DNA of 64,000 nucleotides from CAYYMD01 sp964472875 (GTDB lineage Bacteria > Planctomycetota > Phycisphaerae > SM23-33), in NCBI GenBank assembly GCA_964472875.1, contig CAYYMD010000003.1:26918-90917 (forward strand), written 5' to 3'. Positions 7,877 to 17,700 of this stretch are shown piece after piece. The translations under genes and the position numbers were made by a program. Position 1 is the first letter of the stretch. The number at the start of each line of letters is the position of its first letter. Below the pieces are notes generated by a model. That model made no database searches and was not told the origin of the DNA. It was given only the letters and a program-made list of their open reading frames with translations.

Positions 7877-9802
7877 ATGCGGCGATTAATTGTACTGACA
7901 TCACTTATTGTTGCCGTGTTGTGCGGCACTTCTGTGGCGGCGGATAAAATCAGCCCAGGCAGGGTATTAGAAATCCTGAAAAAGACCGACAGGTCGCATC
8001 CTTACCTTATACTCACCGAAGCCCGCCTGAAGGAACTGGCCAAATTTCACAAAAGCGACAAAACCCTGCACGGCTACGTAAAAGACGTCGTTGGCCGAGC
8101 GGATAATTACCTCAAAAAACCGATGCTGAAGTATGAGAAGCGCGGCCCGCGCCTGCTGCACATCAGCAGGCGGTGTGTGAACAGGATTTACGCGCTGGGG
8201 CTGGCATACCGCATAACCGGCGACAAGAAATACGCCTACAAGGCAATAGAAAACATGCTGGCCGTGTGCGAGTTCAAGGACTGGAATCCGTCGCACTTTC
8301 TGGACACGGCCGAGATGTCCCACGCCGTCGGCGTCGGCTACGACTGGCTCTACGGCCTAATGGACGAAAAGACACGTGAGGAAATCCGCAATGCGCTGAT
8401 TGAAAAGGGCCTGGAGGCCGGCTGGAAAGTTTACAAATCCAACGGTTGGTGGGTCAGGTCACGATTCAACTGGAACCAGGTCTGCAATGGCGGCATGATT
8501 ATCGGCGCTCTTGCTCTGTGGCGGGAGAGCCCGCAGGCGGCGTCAAAAATAATCGCCGCGGGCGTCAATTCGTATCCAAGGGCGCTCAAGAGTTACGCTC
8601 CCGACGGGGCGTGGGGCGAAGGTCCGGGCTACTGGCATTACGCAACGAGCTATACCGCTTACGGGCTGTGCGCGCTTCGCACGGCCATGAAGACGGATTT
8701 CGGCCTGTCTAAGGCGCCCGGCTTGGACGAGGCGGGAATGTTTCCAATTTACTTGACCGGACCGGACGGCCTGTTGTTCAACTACGCCGACGCCGGCAGC
8801 AGCGCGTATCGCCACGTGGGACCGATGTCATGTCTTTTCTGGCTGACGCGGGTGTATGACGAACCGACTTACGCGCAGTTTCAACATAGTTTGCTAAAAG
8901 GCCGCACCGCCAGTCCCGAGGACGTTATATGGTACGTACCGGAGCCGAAGGGCAATCCGCTGGGCAAACTGGCCCAGGCGAAGTATTTCCGCGGATCGGT
9001 CGAAGTGGCGACGTTCCAGGCGCCGATGTTCAGGGGCTCTGCCTGGGATAAAAATGCGATATACCTGGCCGTCAAGGCCGGCTACAACCAAGTTAACCAC
9101 GGCCATCTGGATTTGGGCCAGTTCGTCTTCAACGCGCAGGGTGTGCGATGGGCGGTGGACCTGGGTGCCGACAACTACAATCTGCCCGGTTACTGGGATA
9201 GTAAAGAGGGCGGGCGTCGGTGGGATTATTACTGCCTCAATTCCCGCAGCCACAACGTCCCGTTGATAGACGGCGAGAACCAGAAAGCAAAGGGCAAATC
9301 GCGCATCGTGAAATTTTCCGAAAAGGAAAACTTCAAGGGCGCGATTGTGGATTTTACATCCGCATATTCGCCCCACGTGAAGCGTGCGATGCGTGGCGCC
9401 GCCCTGGTTACGGAGCGCGCCGGAAGCAGCTCCCAGCGGACGGTAGCGATAATTCAGGATGAGTTCATTCCCGACAAGCCCGTACAAATTACGTGGGGCA
9501 TGACGACCGAGGCAAAAATTGATTTGGACGAAGATACGGCGATTCTAAAGCGAGATAATAAGGTGATTTGTGCGAGGATACTCTCGCCGGCCGGCGCGAA
9601 GTTCACCACCGAATCCGCCGAGCAGAAACCGCCCCAGCGGACGTGCGAGGGCTTCCGCCGCCTGTTAATTGAACTGCCGAAGACGAAAAAGTCGGTGCGG
9701 ATAGTCGTGGTGCTGGAGCCGGCCTGGCCGTTCGGACGCACCCCGCCGCCGCTGCCGGAGGTTATGCCGCTGGCCCAGTGGCCCGGCGAGGAGACGAACT
9801 GA
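7877..9802 (+). CDS. secreted heparinase II/III-like polysaccharide lyase
   Basis: 641 aa from the ATG at 7877, chosen because AAAGGA (7865-7870) precedes it and a clean signal peptide follows (MRRLIVLTSLIVAVLCGTSV, cleavage near VAA). The N-terminal half is an alpha/alpha-toroid-like helical domain; the C-terminal half has the family's beta-sandwich signature around NHGHLDLGQF and AVDLGADNYN, with His and Tyr residues typical of the catalytic region. It probably degrades an acidic or sulfated polysaccharide in the periplasm or outside; the exact substrate cannot be read from sequence. No sulfatase or transporter genes are adjacent. Confidence 0.8.
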   Translation: MRRLIVLTSLIVAVLCGTSVAADKISPGRVLEILKKTDRSHPYLILTEARLKELAKFHKSDKTLHGYVKDVVGRADNYLKKPMLKYEKRGPRLLHISRRCVNRIYALGLAYRITGDKKYAYKAIENMLAVCEFKDWNPSHFLDTAEMSHAVGVGYDWLYGLMDEKTREEIRNALIEKGLEAGWKVYKSNGWWVRSRFNWNQVCNGGMIIGALALWRESPQAASKIIAAGVNSYPRALKSYAPDGAWGEGPGYWHYATSYTAYGLCALRTAMKTDFGLSKAPGLDEAGMFPIYLTGPDGLLFNYADAGSSAYRHVGPMSCLFWLTRVYDEPTYAQFQHSLLKGRTASPEDVIWYVPEPKGNPLGKLAQAKYFRGSVEVATFQAPMFRGSAWDKNAIYLAVKAGYNQVNHGHLDLGQFVFNAQGVRWAVDLGADNYNLPGYWDSKEGGRRWDYYCLNSRSHNVPLIDGENQKAKGKSRIVKFSEKENFKGAIVDFTSAYSPHVKRAMRGAALVTERAGSSSQRTVAIIQDEFIPDKPVQITWGMTTEAKIDLDEDTAILKRDNKVICARILSPAGAKFTTESAEQKPPQRTCEGFRRLLIELPKTKKSVRIVVVLEPAWPFGRTPPPLPEVMPLAQWPGEETN

Positions 9803-10223
9803 GTTACTATGTGATTTTCTGATTTTTATCAAATATTTTGTATATTTTTGCGAGGCAAAGATAGCAGTCTGTCAATAGATATAGGGAACTATTTATTACG
9901 GCTGGCCGAAACAATATGTCCTTCATTCTAACTCATCTTAAAACATGAAAACTTACACTAAGAGTCTCTAACAAAACGTCTGTGCCGACCGAAGCCGACA
10001 GTGTTTTGTTAGGGGCTCTAAATTACTGATGCCGTTGCCAATCGGTTTTTATTTGAATGCGGGAAAAAACTTCGGTACATTTTGAAACAGAGCTTGTTTA
10101 ATAGTTGTGAATATGTTGCCTTTGGAATATTCCCCAAGTTTTCAGCATGAGGCATCGGTGGCCAGTGATGTTGCAACAATGGCCATATATCCCGGAAAGA
10201 ACTTCATTCAGGAGATTTCCCGC
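9803..10223. other. gene-free stretch before the TPR/ExbBD operon
   Basis: AT-rich, with no supported gene. The only clear structure is the long hairpin at 9961-10019. The operon promoter must lie here, but no confident -35/-10 pair was found. Confidence 0.4.
9961..10019. repeat. 59-base near-perfect hairpin (17-bp arms)
   Basis: Left arm 9961-9977 and right arm 10003-10019 pair over 17 positions with two G.T pairs; the inner ten (CTAACAAAAC with GTTTTGTTAG) are exact. The 25-base loop has a short inner CTGT/ACAG pairing. No T-tract follows. Could be a terminator for the lyase gene, a structural RNA or a miniature repeat. Confidence 0.45.
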
Positions 10224-13200
10224 ATGTCGGCACTGTTACGTTTTAATCGTATTTGTTTTGTGATTGCATTGTCGTGTACGCTGGTTCTTTCAGCACCGCC
10301 GCACCGCTCGGCGGCGGCGCCAGAGAACCAGCCCGAGGATGCCGCCAAAGTTGACGCGGCCACGAAGAAACTGATGGCCGCCAACGGATTTTTTAAGCAG
10401 GGCATGTACGACCTCGCGGCCGAGGAATACACCGAATTTCTGGACAATTATCCGAATCACGAACACGCTGGGCGCGCCAGATACGGCCTTGCGGTTTGTC
10501 TCTATCGAACAGGCGAGTATAAGAAAGCCATCGGTCATCTGCGCAGCGTTTTGAAAGATCGTGATTTCGAACATCGAGACGAGGCCCTGGCCGTGCTGGG
10601 GCACTCTCTGCTGGAAGAGGGCGAGCATAAAGAGGCGCTTTCGGCGTTCGACGAGTTGCTGAGGAAGTATCCCACCAGTAAGCACAATCAGTTCGCGGCC
10701 GCCTGCCGCATACAGACCCTCTACAAGATGGACAAACCTCAGGTCGCCGCGGATGCTTGCCGCAGTTTCATTAAGAAACATTCCAAAAGCGGCTATCGCC
10801 CGACGGTGGAGTATTACCTCGCTCTGTCGCTGTCTTCATCGGCCAAGTACGCCGAGGCCGTGGATGTGCTCGACGGCTTTTTAAAGAATTACACGAATTC
10901 GCCGTATGCGGCGGATGCTATGCTGCTGATGGGCCAGTGCCTGGAGAACCAGGACCAACTCGACGCCGCGGCCGAGCAGTATCGCAAAATGGCCTCTTCC
11001 GCGCCGCCTCCGAGGCGCTCTGAAGCGGTGTACTCACTTGGACTGGTGCTGTTCGAGTCACAGAAGTACGAAAAGGCGATTGAGCAACTTACCGTAATTT
11101 TGAAAAAATATCCCGACAGCTCCTACGCCGCACCGGCCCGGCTCCAACTGGGTCTGGCCCAGTACGAGGCGTCGCAGTATGAACAGGCCAGGAAGACTCT
11201 CTCGGAAGTCGTCAAGAAAGACGAAAAGCGCGCCGGCAGGGCGAAATACTGGCAGGCCCGCTGCGATATGTCGCAGAAGAAATACGAATCAGCGCGAAAG
11301 ATTCTGGACGAGTTGGACGGTTCGGAGCATGCGGGTAAAAATGCGGCCGCCATCGCATACGACCGGGCGAATTGCGCCATGGCGATGTCGCAGTACGAGC
11401 AGGCGGCCGGCGAATTCAAAAACTTTTCACAGAGATTCCCCAAGAGCAAACTCGTGCATGAGGCGGCCTACAATCACGCGTATTGCCTGCACCAATTGAA
11501 AAATTACCAGCAGAGTCTGTCGGCCTGCAGGGAGGTGGCAAAGTCCGCCGAGGGAACGATAAAACGGGAAGCCGAGGAACTGGCCGCAGAGAACCTGTTC
11601 ATGATGGACAAGTACGAGGAGGCGGCCGGGGCGTTCAAGGGGCTCATATCCTCCGCGGGCGATGATGAGGATACGCTGCGTTTGAAGTTCCGTCTGGCGC
11701 AATGCGAGTATCTTCGTCAGCGGCTCGATGAGGCGATTAAACTGCTGGGTGAACTGGCGGGAAATAAGAAAGTCGTCGAGGATGAGGTAATGCGCGAGGC
11801 GGTCTTCCTTCTGGGCGACGCCCGCCTTCAGAAAAAGCAGTACGACCAGGCCGCCGAAGCACTGGAAAAATACGTCGGTCTCGACGCCGATCGCAAGACC
11901 GAGGGGAGATACAAACTTGCGATATCGCGACTTCGCGGCGAGAAGCCCGAAGCCGCCGGTAAAATATTCGATGATCTGATGAAGGGGTCCGAAGACTCGC
12001 CGTGGACGGCGCGAGCGGCATTCGAATACGGCCAGTATTTATACCACAACGACGGTCACGACAAGGCCGCCAAGTCGCTATCGCGTGCTCTCGAATGTAA
12101 ACCGCCCGAGCAGATATCGGCCCCGGCCATGTATCTGCTGGCTTGGATTGACAAGGACGCCGGCGAAAATGAATCCGCGGCCAAGCGTTTTGCCGACATG
12201 GCCGGAAAGTATCCCGAACACAAGTTGGCCGAGGATGCCGAATTCCAGCATGGCATGTGTCTGCGTAGGGCCGGCCAAAACGCCAAGGCCGTCGATGCTC
12301 TCAAGGATTACGTCAAGCGATATCCCGAGGGAAAGCATTGCACGGAAGCGCGAAAACATATCGGGATATGCCTTGCCGAAGAGGGCGAATATGAAAAGGC
12401 GGTACAAGTCTTCTCGGAGCTGGTGGGCAATGACAAAACCCGCACGTCGGAAGTGTTCTATGAACTTGCCTGGTCGCAGCGCGAACTGAATCAGCCGGAC
12501 AAGGCGGCCGAAACGTATCGCCGCCTTATAAAAGAATTCCCCAAAAGCGATTTGGTCACACGAACACGTGCCGAACTGGCCGAGGTGCTCCACAACCAGG
12601 AAAAGTCCGCCGAGGCCGCCGAATTGCTTAAAAAAGTAGTTTCTGTAAAAGATGCCGACAAAAAACTACTTTCGGGCGCGATGTATCGACTTGGTCTGTG
12701 CTACCAGGCCATGAAAGAAGACGCCAAGGCCGCTGACACGTTCGCCTCTTTCGCTCAGAAGTTCCCCAAGGATCCTAACGCGACCTCGGCCCTTTACCAG
12801 GCCGGAGCGGCTTACGGGAAAATTTCCGATTATGACAAGGCCGAAAAGTTTCTGAAAATGCTCATAGCCGGGGATGCCGGCGAAGAACTGGACGCCTCCG
12901 CGCGCCTGAAGCTGGGCGAAGTGCTGGCATCGGCGGAAAAATACGAGAGTTCGGAGAATACTTACCGGCAGTTCCTGAAATCTTACCCCAAACACAGGTA
13001 TGCTTACCTGGCCGGGTTCGGCGTGGGATGGGCGCTGGAGAATCGGCAGCAGTACGATAAGGCCCGCCAATGGTATGTGAAAGTTACGGATACGCATAAC
13101 GGTCCGACCGCAGCGCGATCTCAGTTCCAGATCGGCGAATGCTGGTTTGCCCAGGGTAAGTATGAACGTGCGGCCAGGGAATTACTGAAGGTGCACCTTG

Positions 13201-13385
13201 TCTACGATTATCCGCAGTGGTCCGCGCGATCGTTATACGAGGCGGGCCGTGCATTCGAGCAACAGAAAAAGTATTTCCGTGCAAAAGAGCAATACAAGTT
13301 GTGCGCAAAAAAATACAAGGATTCCGATTCCGCGGCCATGGCCCAAAAACGCCTTAAGGCCCTGGAGTCTATAGAAGGCGGTTAA
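10224..13385 (+). CDS. giant secreted TPR protein of the ExbBD operon
   Basis: 1053 aa from the ATG at 10224, chosen because GGAG (10211-10214) precedes it and a signal peptide follows (hydrophobic run ICFVIALSCTLVLSA, cleavage near RSAAA). The 39 upstream codons look like untranslated leader. Almost the entire mature protein is tetratricopeptide repeats, more than twenty units with motifs such as AAEEYTEFLDNYPNHEHAG. TPR arrays of this size are protein-docking scaffolds, related in style to periplasmic YbgF/CpoB and YfiO/BamD. It leads the genes for ExbB, ExbD and the propeller/toroid protein, so it is probably the periplasmic scaffold of that complex (inference). Confidence 0.8.
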   Translation: MSALLRFNRICFVIALSCTLVLSAPPHRSAAAPENQPEDAAKVDAATKKLMAANGFFKQGMYDLAAEEYTEFLDNYPNHEHAGRARYGLAVCLYRTGEYKKAIGHLRSVLKDRDFEHRDEALAVLGHSLLEEGEHKEALSAFDELLRKYPTSKHNQFAAACRIQTLYKMDKPQVAADACRSFIKKHSKSGYRPTVEYYLALSLSSSAKYAEAVDVLDGFLKNYTNSPYAADAMLLMGQCLENQDQLDAAAEQYRKMASSAPPPRRSEAVYSLGLVLFESQKYEKAIEQLTVILKKYPDSSYAAPARLQLGLAQYEASQYEQARKTLSEVVKKDEKRAGRAKYWQARCDMSQKKYESARKILDELDGSEHAGKNAAAIAYDRANCAMAMSQYEQAAGEFKNFSQRFPKSKLVHEAAYNHAYCLHQLKNYQQSLSACREVAKSAEGTIKREAEELAAENLFMMDKYEEAAGAFKGLISSAGDDEDTLRLKFRLAQCEYLRQRLDEAIKLLGELAGNKKVVEDEVMREAVFLLGDARLQKKQYDQAAEALEKYVGLDADRKTEGRYKLAISRLRGEKPEAAGKIFDDLMKGSEDSPWTARAAFEYGQYLYHNDGHDKAAKSLSRALECKPPEQISAPAMYLLAWIDKDAGENESAAKRFADMAGKYPEHKLAEDAEFQHGMCLRRAGQNAKAVDALKDYVKRYPEGKHCTEARKHIGICLAEEGEYEKAVQVFSELVGNDKTRTSEVFYELAWSQRELNQPDKAAETYRRLIKEFPKSDLVTRTRAELAEVLHNQEKSAEAAELLKKVVSVKDADKKLLSGAMYRLGLCYQAMKEDAKAADTFASFAQKFPKDPNATSALYQAGAAYGKISDYDKAEKFLKMLIAGDAGEELDASARLKLGEVLASAEKYESSENTYRQFLKSYPKHRYAYLAGFGVGWALENRQQYDKARQWYVKVTDTHNGPTAARSQFQIGECWFAQGKYERAARELLKVHLVYDYPQWSARSLYEAGRAFEQQKKYFRAKEQYKLCAKKYKDSDSAAMAQKRLKALESIEGG

Positions 13386-13453
13386 TGCCCGCGGAAGTTA
13401 CGTGTATCCGCACAGTGCGGCAGTTAAAATAATCAAAAGCAAGGAGACCTGAA

Positions 13454-14275
13454 GTGCTATTGAAAAATAACATTCTGCGATTAAGTCTATGCATGATTCT
13501 TTTGCTTGTTCTTGCGGTTGTGAGCGTTTCATTAGCGCAGGACGAGGCGCCGGCGGCTTCGGATGAGGGCCAAAGCGAAACAAAGCAGACAGAAAAAATG
13601 TCCATGCTCGATTTGCTTCTGAAGGGCCGATGGTTCATGGTCCCGCTGGGGCTGTGTTCTCTGATGGGACTGACTATTATCATCGAGCGTCTTATTGCCC
13701 TTCGTCGCAACGCCGTGATACCCCCGAATTTCATGGACGGGCTCAAGGCGGTGTTCCGCCGCGGCCAGCAGGACCGTTCTGCGGGACTGCAGTATTGCAA
13801 ATCGAACCCGTGTCCGCTGGCCAGCGTGGTGGCCGCAGGAATAAGGCGGATGTCCCGTGGGCAGGAGGCGGTCGAAAAGGCCATAGAGGACGCCGGCGCG
13901 AATGAAGTTTCAAAACTCAGGCGAAACCTGCGCCTGTTGTTCGGCGTGGCGGCGGTGTCGCCCATGCTGGGCCTGCTTGGAACCGTATGGGGTATGATAC
14001 AGGCGTTCCAGGTGGCGTCACAGGCCGGACTCGGCCAGGCCGGCATGCTGGCCACGGGAATTTACGAAGCACTGGTCACAACATTTGCCGGCTTATCCAT
14101 CGCCATCCCGACGCTTATCTTCTATTACTATTTTCAGGGCAAAATCGACTATATCGTCCATGAAATGAACGAGACGTCCGTCGAATTTGTTGAACATTAC
14201 ACGGGCGATAAAATAGAGCCCGCAGCGTCCGTCCCGGCCGAGGCGCCTGCCAACGCGGCGGCGGCCACGGCATAG
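13454..14275 (+). CDS. exbB: ExbB/TolQ/MotA-family proton channel subunit
   Basis: Inner-membrane subunit that with ExbD converts proton flow into mechanical work on a TonB/TolA-type partner. GTG start at 13454, 7 bases after AAGGAG. 273 aa. An N-terminal hydrophobic segment (signal-like, ending near SLAQDEAPA) precedes three helices: one at about residues 60-78, then the paired channel helices in LLGTVWGMIQAF and YEALVTTFAGLSIAIPTLIF. The Thr residues in GTV and VTT line the proton path in the family. The C-terminus is Ala/Pro-rich. Followed after 10 bases by exbD. Symbol by family; TolQ is not excluded. Confidence 0.88.
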   Translation: MLLKNNILRLSLCMILLLVLAVVSVSLAQDEAPAASDEGQSETKQTEKMSMLDLLLKGRWFMVPLGLCSLMGLTIIIERLIALRRNAVIPPNFMDGLKAVFRRGQQDRSAGLQYCKSNPCPLASVVAAGIRRMSRGQEAVEKAIEDAGANEVSKLRRNLRLLFGVAAVSPMLGLLGTVWGMIQAFQVASQAGLGQAGMLATGIYEALVTTFAGLSIAIPTLIFYYYFQGKIDYIVHEMNETSVEFVEHYTGDKIEPAASVPAEAPANAAAATA

Positions 14276-14285
14276 GAGAAAAGCA

Positions 14286-14714
14286 ATGCGCATCCGCGAC
14301 AAACAATCTGAGGAGCAGGGCGGCGTCAACCTCATGCCGCTTCTGGATATGGTGTTTCTGCTGCTGATATTTTTTCTGGTGGCCACGCAGTTCGCGCAGA
14401 AGGAACGGGATCAGACACTCCAGTTGCCCAAAACGACGATGGCCAAGCCGCTCTCCTCGCCTCCGCAACAACTGATAATCAATATCAAGCCGAACGGCAG
14501 TATGTCCGTGGGACCGCGGACTCTCAAGGGGCCGGATGCCCTGCGAGACCTTCTCGTGCGAATTACGAAAAACCAGCCGAATCGTGAGGTGCTTATCCGC
14601 TGCGACGAACGCGCCATTCACAAGTATTTCGCGGATGTTGCGCGTATATGCCGCGAGGAAGGCATCAGCGAGTTGAAGATAGGTTACCTGATTAAGCCCA
14701 GCGCAAAATCCTGA
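14286..14714 (+). CDS. exbD: ExbD/TolR-family proton channel subunit
   Basis: 142 aa, usual family length. A short cytoplasmic N-terminus, one transmembrane helix (about residues 19-38) with the essential Asp21 in NLMPLLDMVFLLL, and a periplasmic alpha/beta domain. GGAG precedes the ATG. The stop is 9 bases from the start of the large TonB-like protein, which supports a shared transcript and a shared complex. Confidence 0.9.
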   Translation: MRIRDKQSEEQGGVNLMPLLDMVFLLLIFFLVATQFAQKERDQTLQLPKTTMAKPLSSPPQQLIINIKPNGSMSVGPRTLKGPDALRDLLVRITKNQPNREVLIRCDERAIHKYFADVARICREEGISELKIGYLIKPSAKS

Positions 14715-14723
14715 CGAGCCGGG

Positions 14724-17700
14724 ATGTCCGAAATGGCCGAGAGCGGTAAAAATAAAAATCGCCGCCGTATGTGGTACCTGGCGTGGGGCGTGGCCGCATT
14801 AGTGGTAATAGGTGCGGGCATTTCGGCCTGGTACGTGCTGGCAGGGCGCAAAATATGGACCGATGACAGGTCTATAAACCGGCCGGATTCTCAGGCGCAG
14901 GTACGCAACGTATTATGGGCCGAACCGCAATCGCTGACGACCGGTCTCGACGCCGCCGGTCACGAGTACGAACCATGCACATCGCCCGACGGGCAGGTGC
15001 TTTATTTCGTGCAGGGTTTGCCCGGTAAGGGGGCCAATATTTACTTCTGTCGCCGAGGACGAGACGGTTGGACTGAACCGCAGCCGTTGAGCGAGGTTAA
15101 CACCGACCACGACGAACTCGGGCCGCGCATAACACCGGATGGGCGCTTCCTGATGTTCTATTCCGACCGGCCCGGCGGGCAGGGGCAATACGACATATGG
15201 GCCGTTGAAAAAATCTCAGAGGGCTGGTCGCAACCGTTTAATCTTGGCCCGCAGGTCAACAGCAAGTTCAATGATTATTCTCCTGCCATGGGGCCGGGGA
15301 TGCGTCGGTTGTACTTCGCCACGAACCGCAAGGCCGCCGCCAGAAGGCAGCACGAGGCATGGAAGGCCACCATACGCCAGAGCGAAATCGGCGATTACGA
15401 CATCTTCTCGGCCGAGGTTGTCGGATTCGGCCGGGAAATTCGACGGGCCGCATCGCAACCTGCGACACGGCCGGGCGGTGAAGAATCTTTACTACCCATC
15501 CGGTTTGCAAACGCCGTCGAAGTCAGCGATTTGAATACATCCTATCACGAGGGCGCCTGTTGCGTCTCGCCCGGAGGGGACTTCCTCTACTTTACCTCGA
15601 ACCGTCCCGGTGGCAGGGGCGGATTCGACCTTTACCGCTGCCGGATTCGGGCCGGTGCGGTCGGCGAGGTGGAAAGTCTCGGCCCGCAGGTGAACACCGC
15701 GGCCAACGAGACAGACCCGCAACTGGCGATGGGCGGCTTCCGCTTGTATTTCAGTTCGGACAGGCGTATCGGCGGCGCGAAGGAGGACGAACCAAAATAC
15801 GGCCTGTTCACCACCGAGTCGCGCGAGGTTTACGCCAAACGACGTACACGTAACATGCCGCAGTTCGGCTGGGGCTGGTGGGCTTTGCTGGGCGCGCTGG
15901 CGGCTCTTGTGCCGCTGCTGTTTTTCCTGAGAGCGGCCGGATATCGACACCTGAGTCTGTTACAAAAATGCCTGGTGCTTTCGCTGCTGGTGCATATTCT
16001 GCTGACGGTCGGGCTGGGGCTTTGGAAGGTCTCACGTGAATTCATCGAGTACGTTGCCCAAGAGGCGGGCATGACCACGGCGGTCAATCTCGAAATCGGC
16101 CGGGAGGTCGAGGTCAAGATGCAGATTCGCCGGCAGCTGACGGACCTGCCCGTTGCGGACCAGGCGCTTACGGATATCGGGCGGGCAAAGCCGCAGCCGA
16201 ATATTGATGAGCCGCCGCCCGTTCAGCAGCTGGATACGCCATCGGTGAAATCAGTTGTCGACCCGACCCTGCGTCGCCGACCTGAGAGGAAAGTTACCGC
16301 TGAGGTTGCAGAGCACATTGCCCCGCGAACGCCCGGACGCATGGAGGCAGTCCGGCAGGTGAATCTGCGGACGCCGGGACAGGTGAGAGCAGAGGAAAGC
16401 AGGCCGCGCACGCCTCAGGAAAAACCCGCCCACACAACGCGGCGACGGACAATACGGGAATCGAATGCTGCGCCTGAAGAGATTCGAAATGCTCCCGAAA
16501 TCAAAATCAACCCTACCGAAACATTGAGCGTGGCAAGGCCCGTCGAGGCCCGACCAGCAGATGTAGAGCATTTGGACAATCGGCCGCCCGAAGCGGCCCG
16601 GATACAAACTAAGGTTCGTCAGGATATTTCGGCCGATGTTAACGCGCCGGATATTCCGGTTGCCCCCGTGGTAACCGCCGAGGCGCTACCGGATAAAACC
16701 GGATTGCGGAGTTCTCCTCAACAGATGCGAGCGGCCGACGTAACCGCCCCACGGATTTCGCCGGAGATGGTGGCAGTGCCCGAGGAGGATATAAAGCCCA
16801 ATCGTAAACCACTGGCCGTGAAGGCCGCCAATGTCGCCGCAACGCGTCCGGCCGTTGAAAAATCGCGTCCGGCTCCGCACACCGCACAAATGACGCAACA
16901 GGCGAATGTTTCACTCCAAACTTCCGTAGCCCGCGTGGCCGACGAGGAACAACAGAGCACTCAGACGGCTGCAGCGGTGGCCGAAATCGCGAAGATAACG
17001 CGCAATAGAGACGAAAAAGGCCCGCAGCAATTCGTTAATGCCCCGTCCGCGGCAGACAAGCAGGTCGGTAGGGCCGGTGAAAAGGTCTTGAAAAAATCGC
17101 TCGCCCAAGGCGGCAAAAAATCAGGTCTTGACGAATCCGAGGTTGAACGTCCGGGCGCGGGGATTCCTCAAATGGCAAGGGCTGTAGCCGGGCCGGTAGA
17201 GTTGAAGAATCCTCGAAGTAATGTGCAGACATCCGATAAGCTCACAGGTCCGGCGCCCGTGCAACCTGACAAGCTCACTCGAAGGGAGCGCTCGGGCGAA
17301 AAAGAACAATTGCTGGGCGGCAAACCCGACCACATTGAGACGGATATGATGGCCACCTCCGCTACTGACAGACAAAGAACCATAATTACAAATGCCGACG
17401 GCGAACCCGGCGCAAGTGCATCTCAGATTGTACAGCCGGTCAGTCTTAAGTTGTCACCCGTGGGGCTGGCCGGTTCGTTGAAGCCGGGAAACCTCACCTC
17501 GCCGCCGTCGCTGTTCCAGCGATCATTTGAGCAGAGGCAGCGGCTTATCGACAAAATGGGCGGCTCAAAGGAATCTGAGGCGGCCGTGGCCAGGGCGCTC
17601 GGATATTTGTCCCGAACACAGAATAACGACGGAAGCTGGACTGTATTCCATGGTGCGGCGCCCGATAAAAACCAAAAACGGCGCAAGAGAAAACACAAGC

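Noticed and set aside
3338..10125. Shared 13-mer ATGTTGCCTTTGG upstream of nrdJ and of the TPR gene
   Set aside because: Many 13-base matches are expected by chance in 64 kb; no supporting structure.
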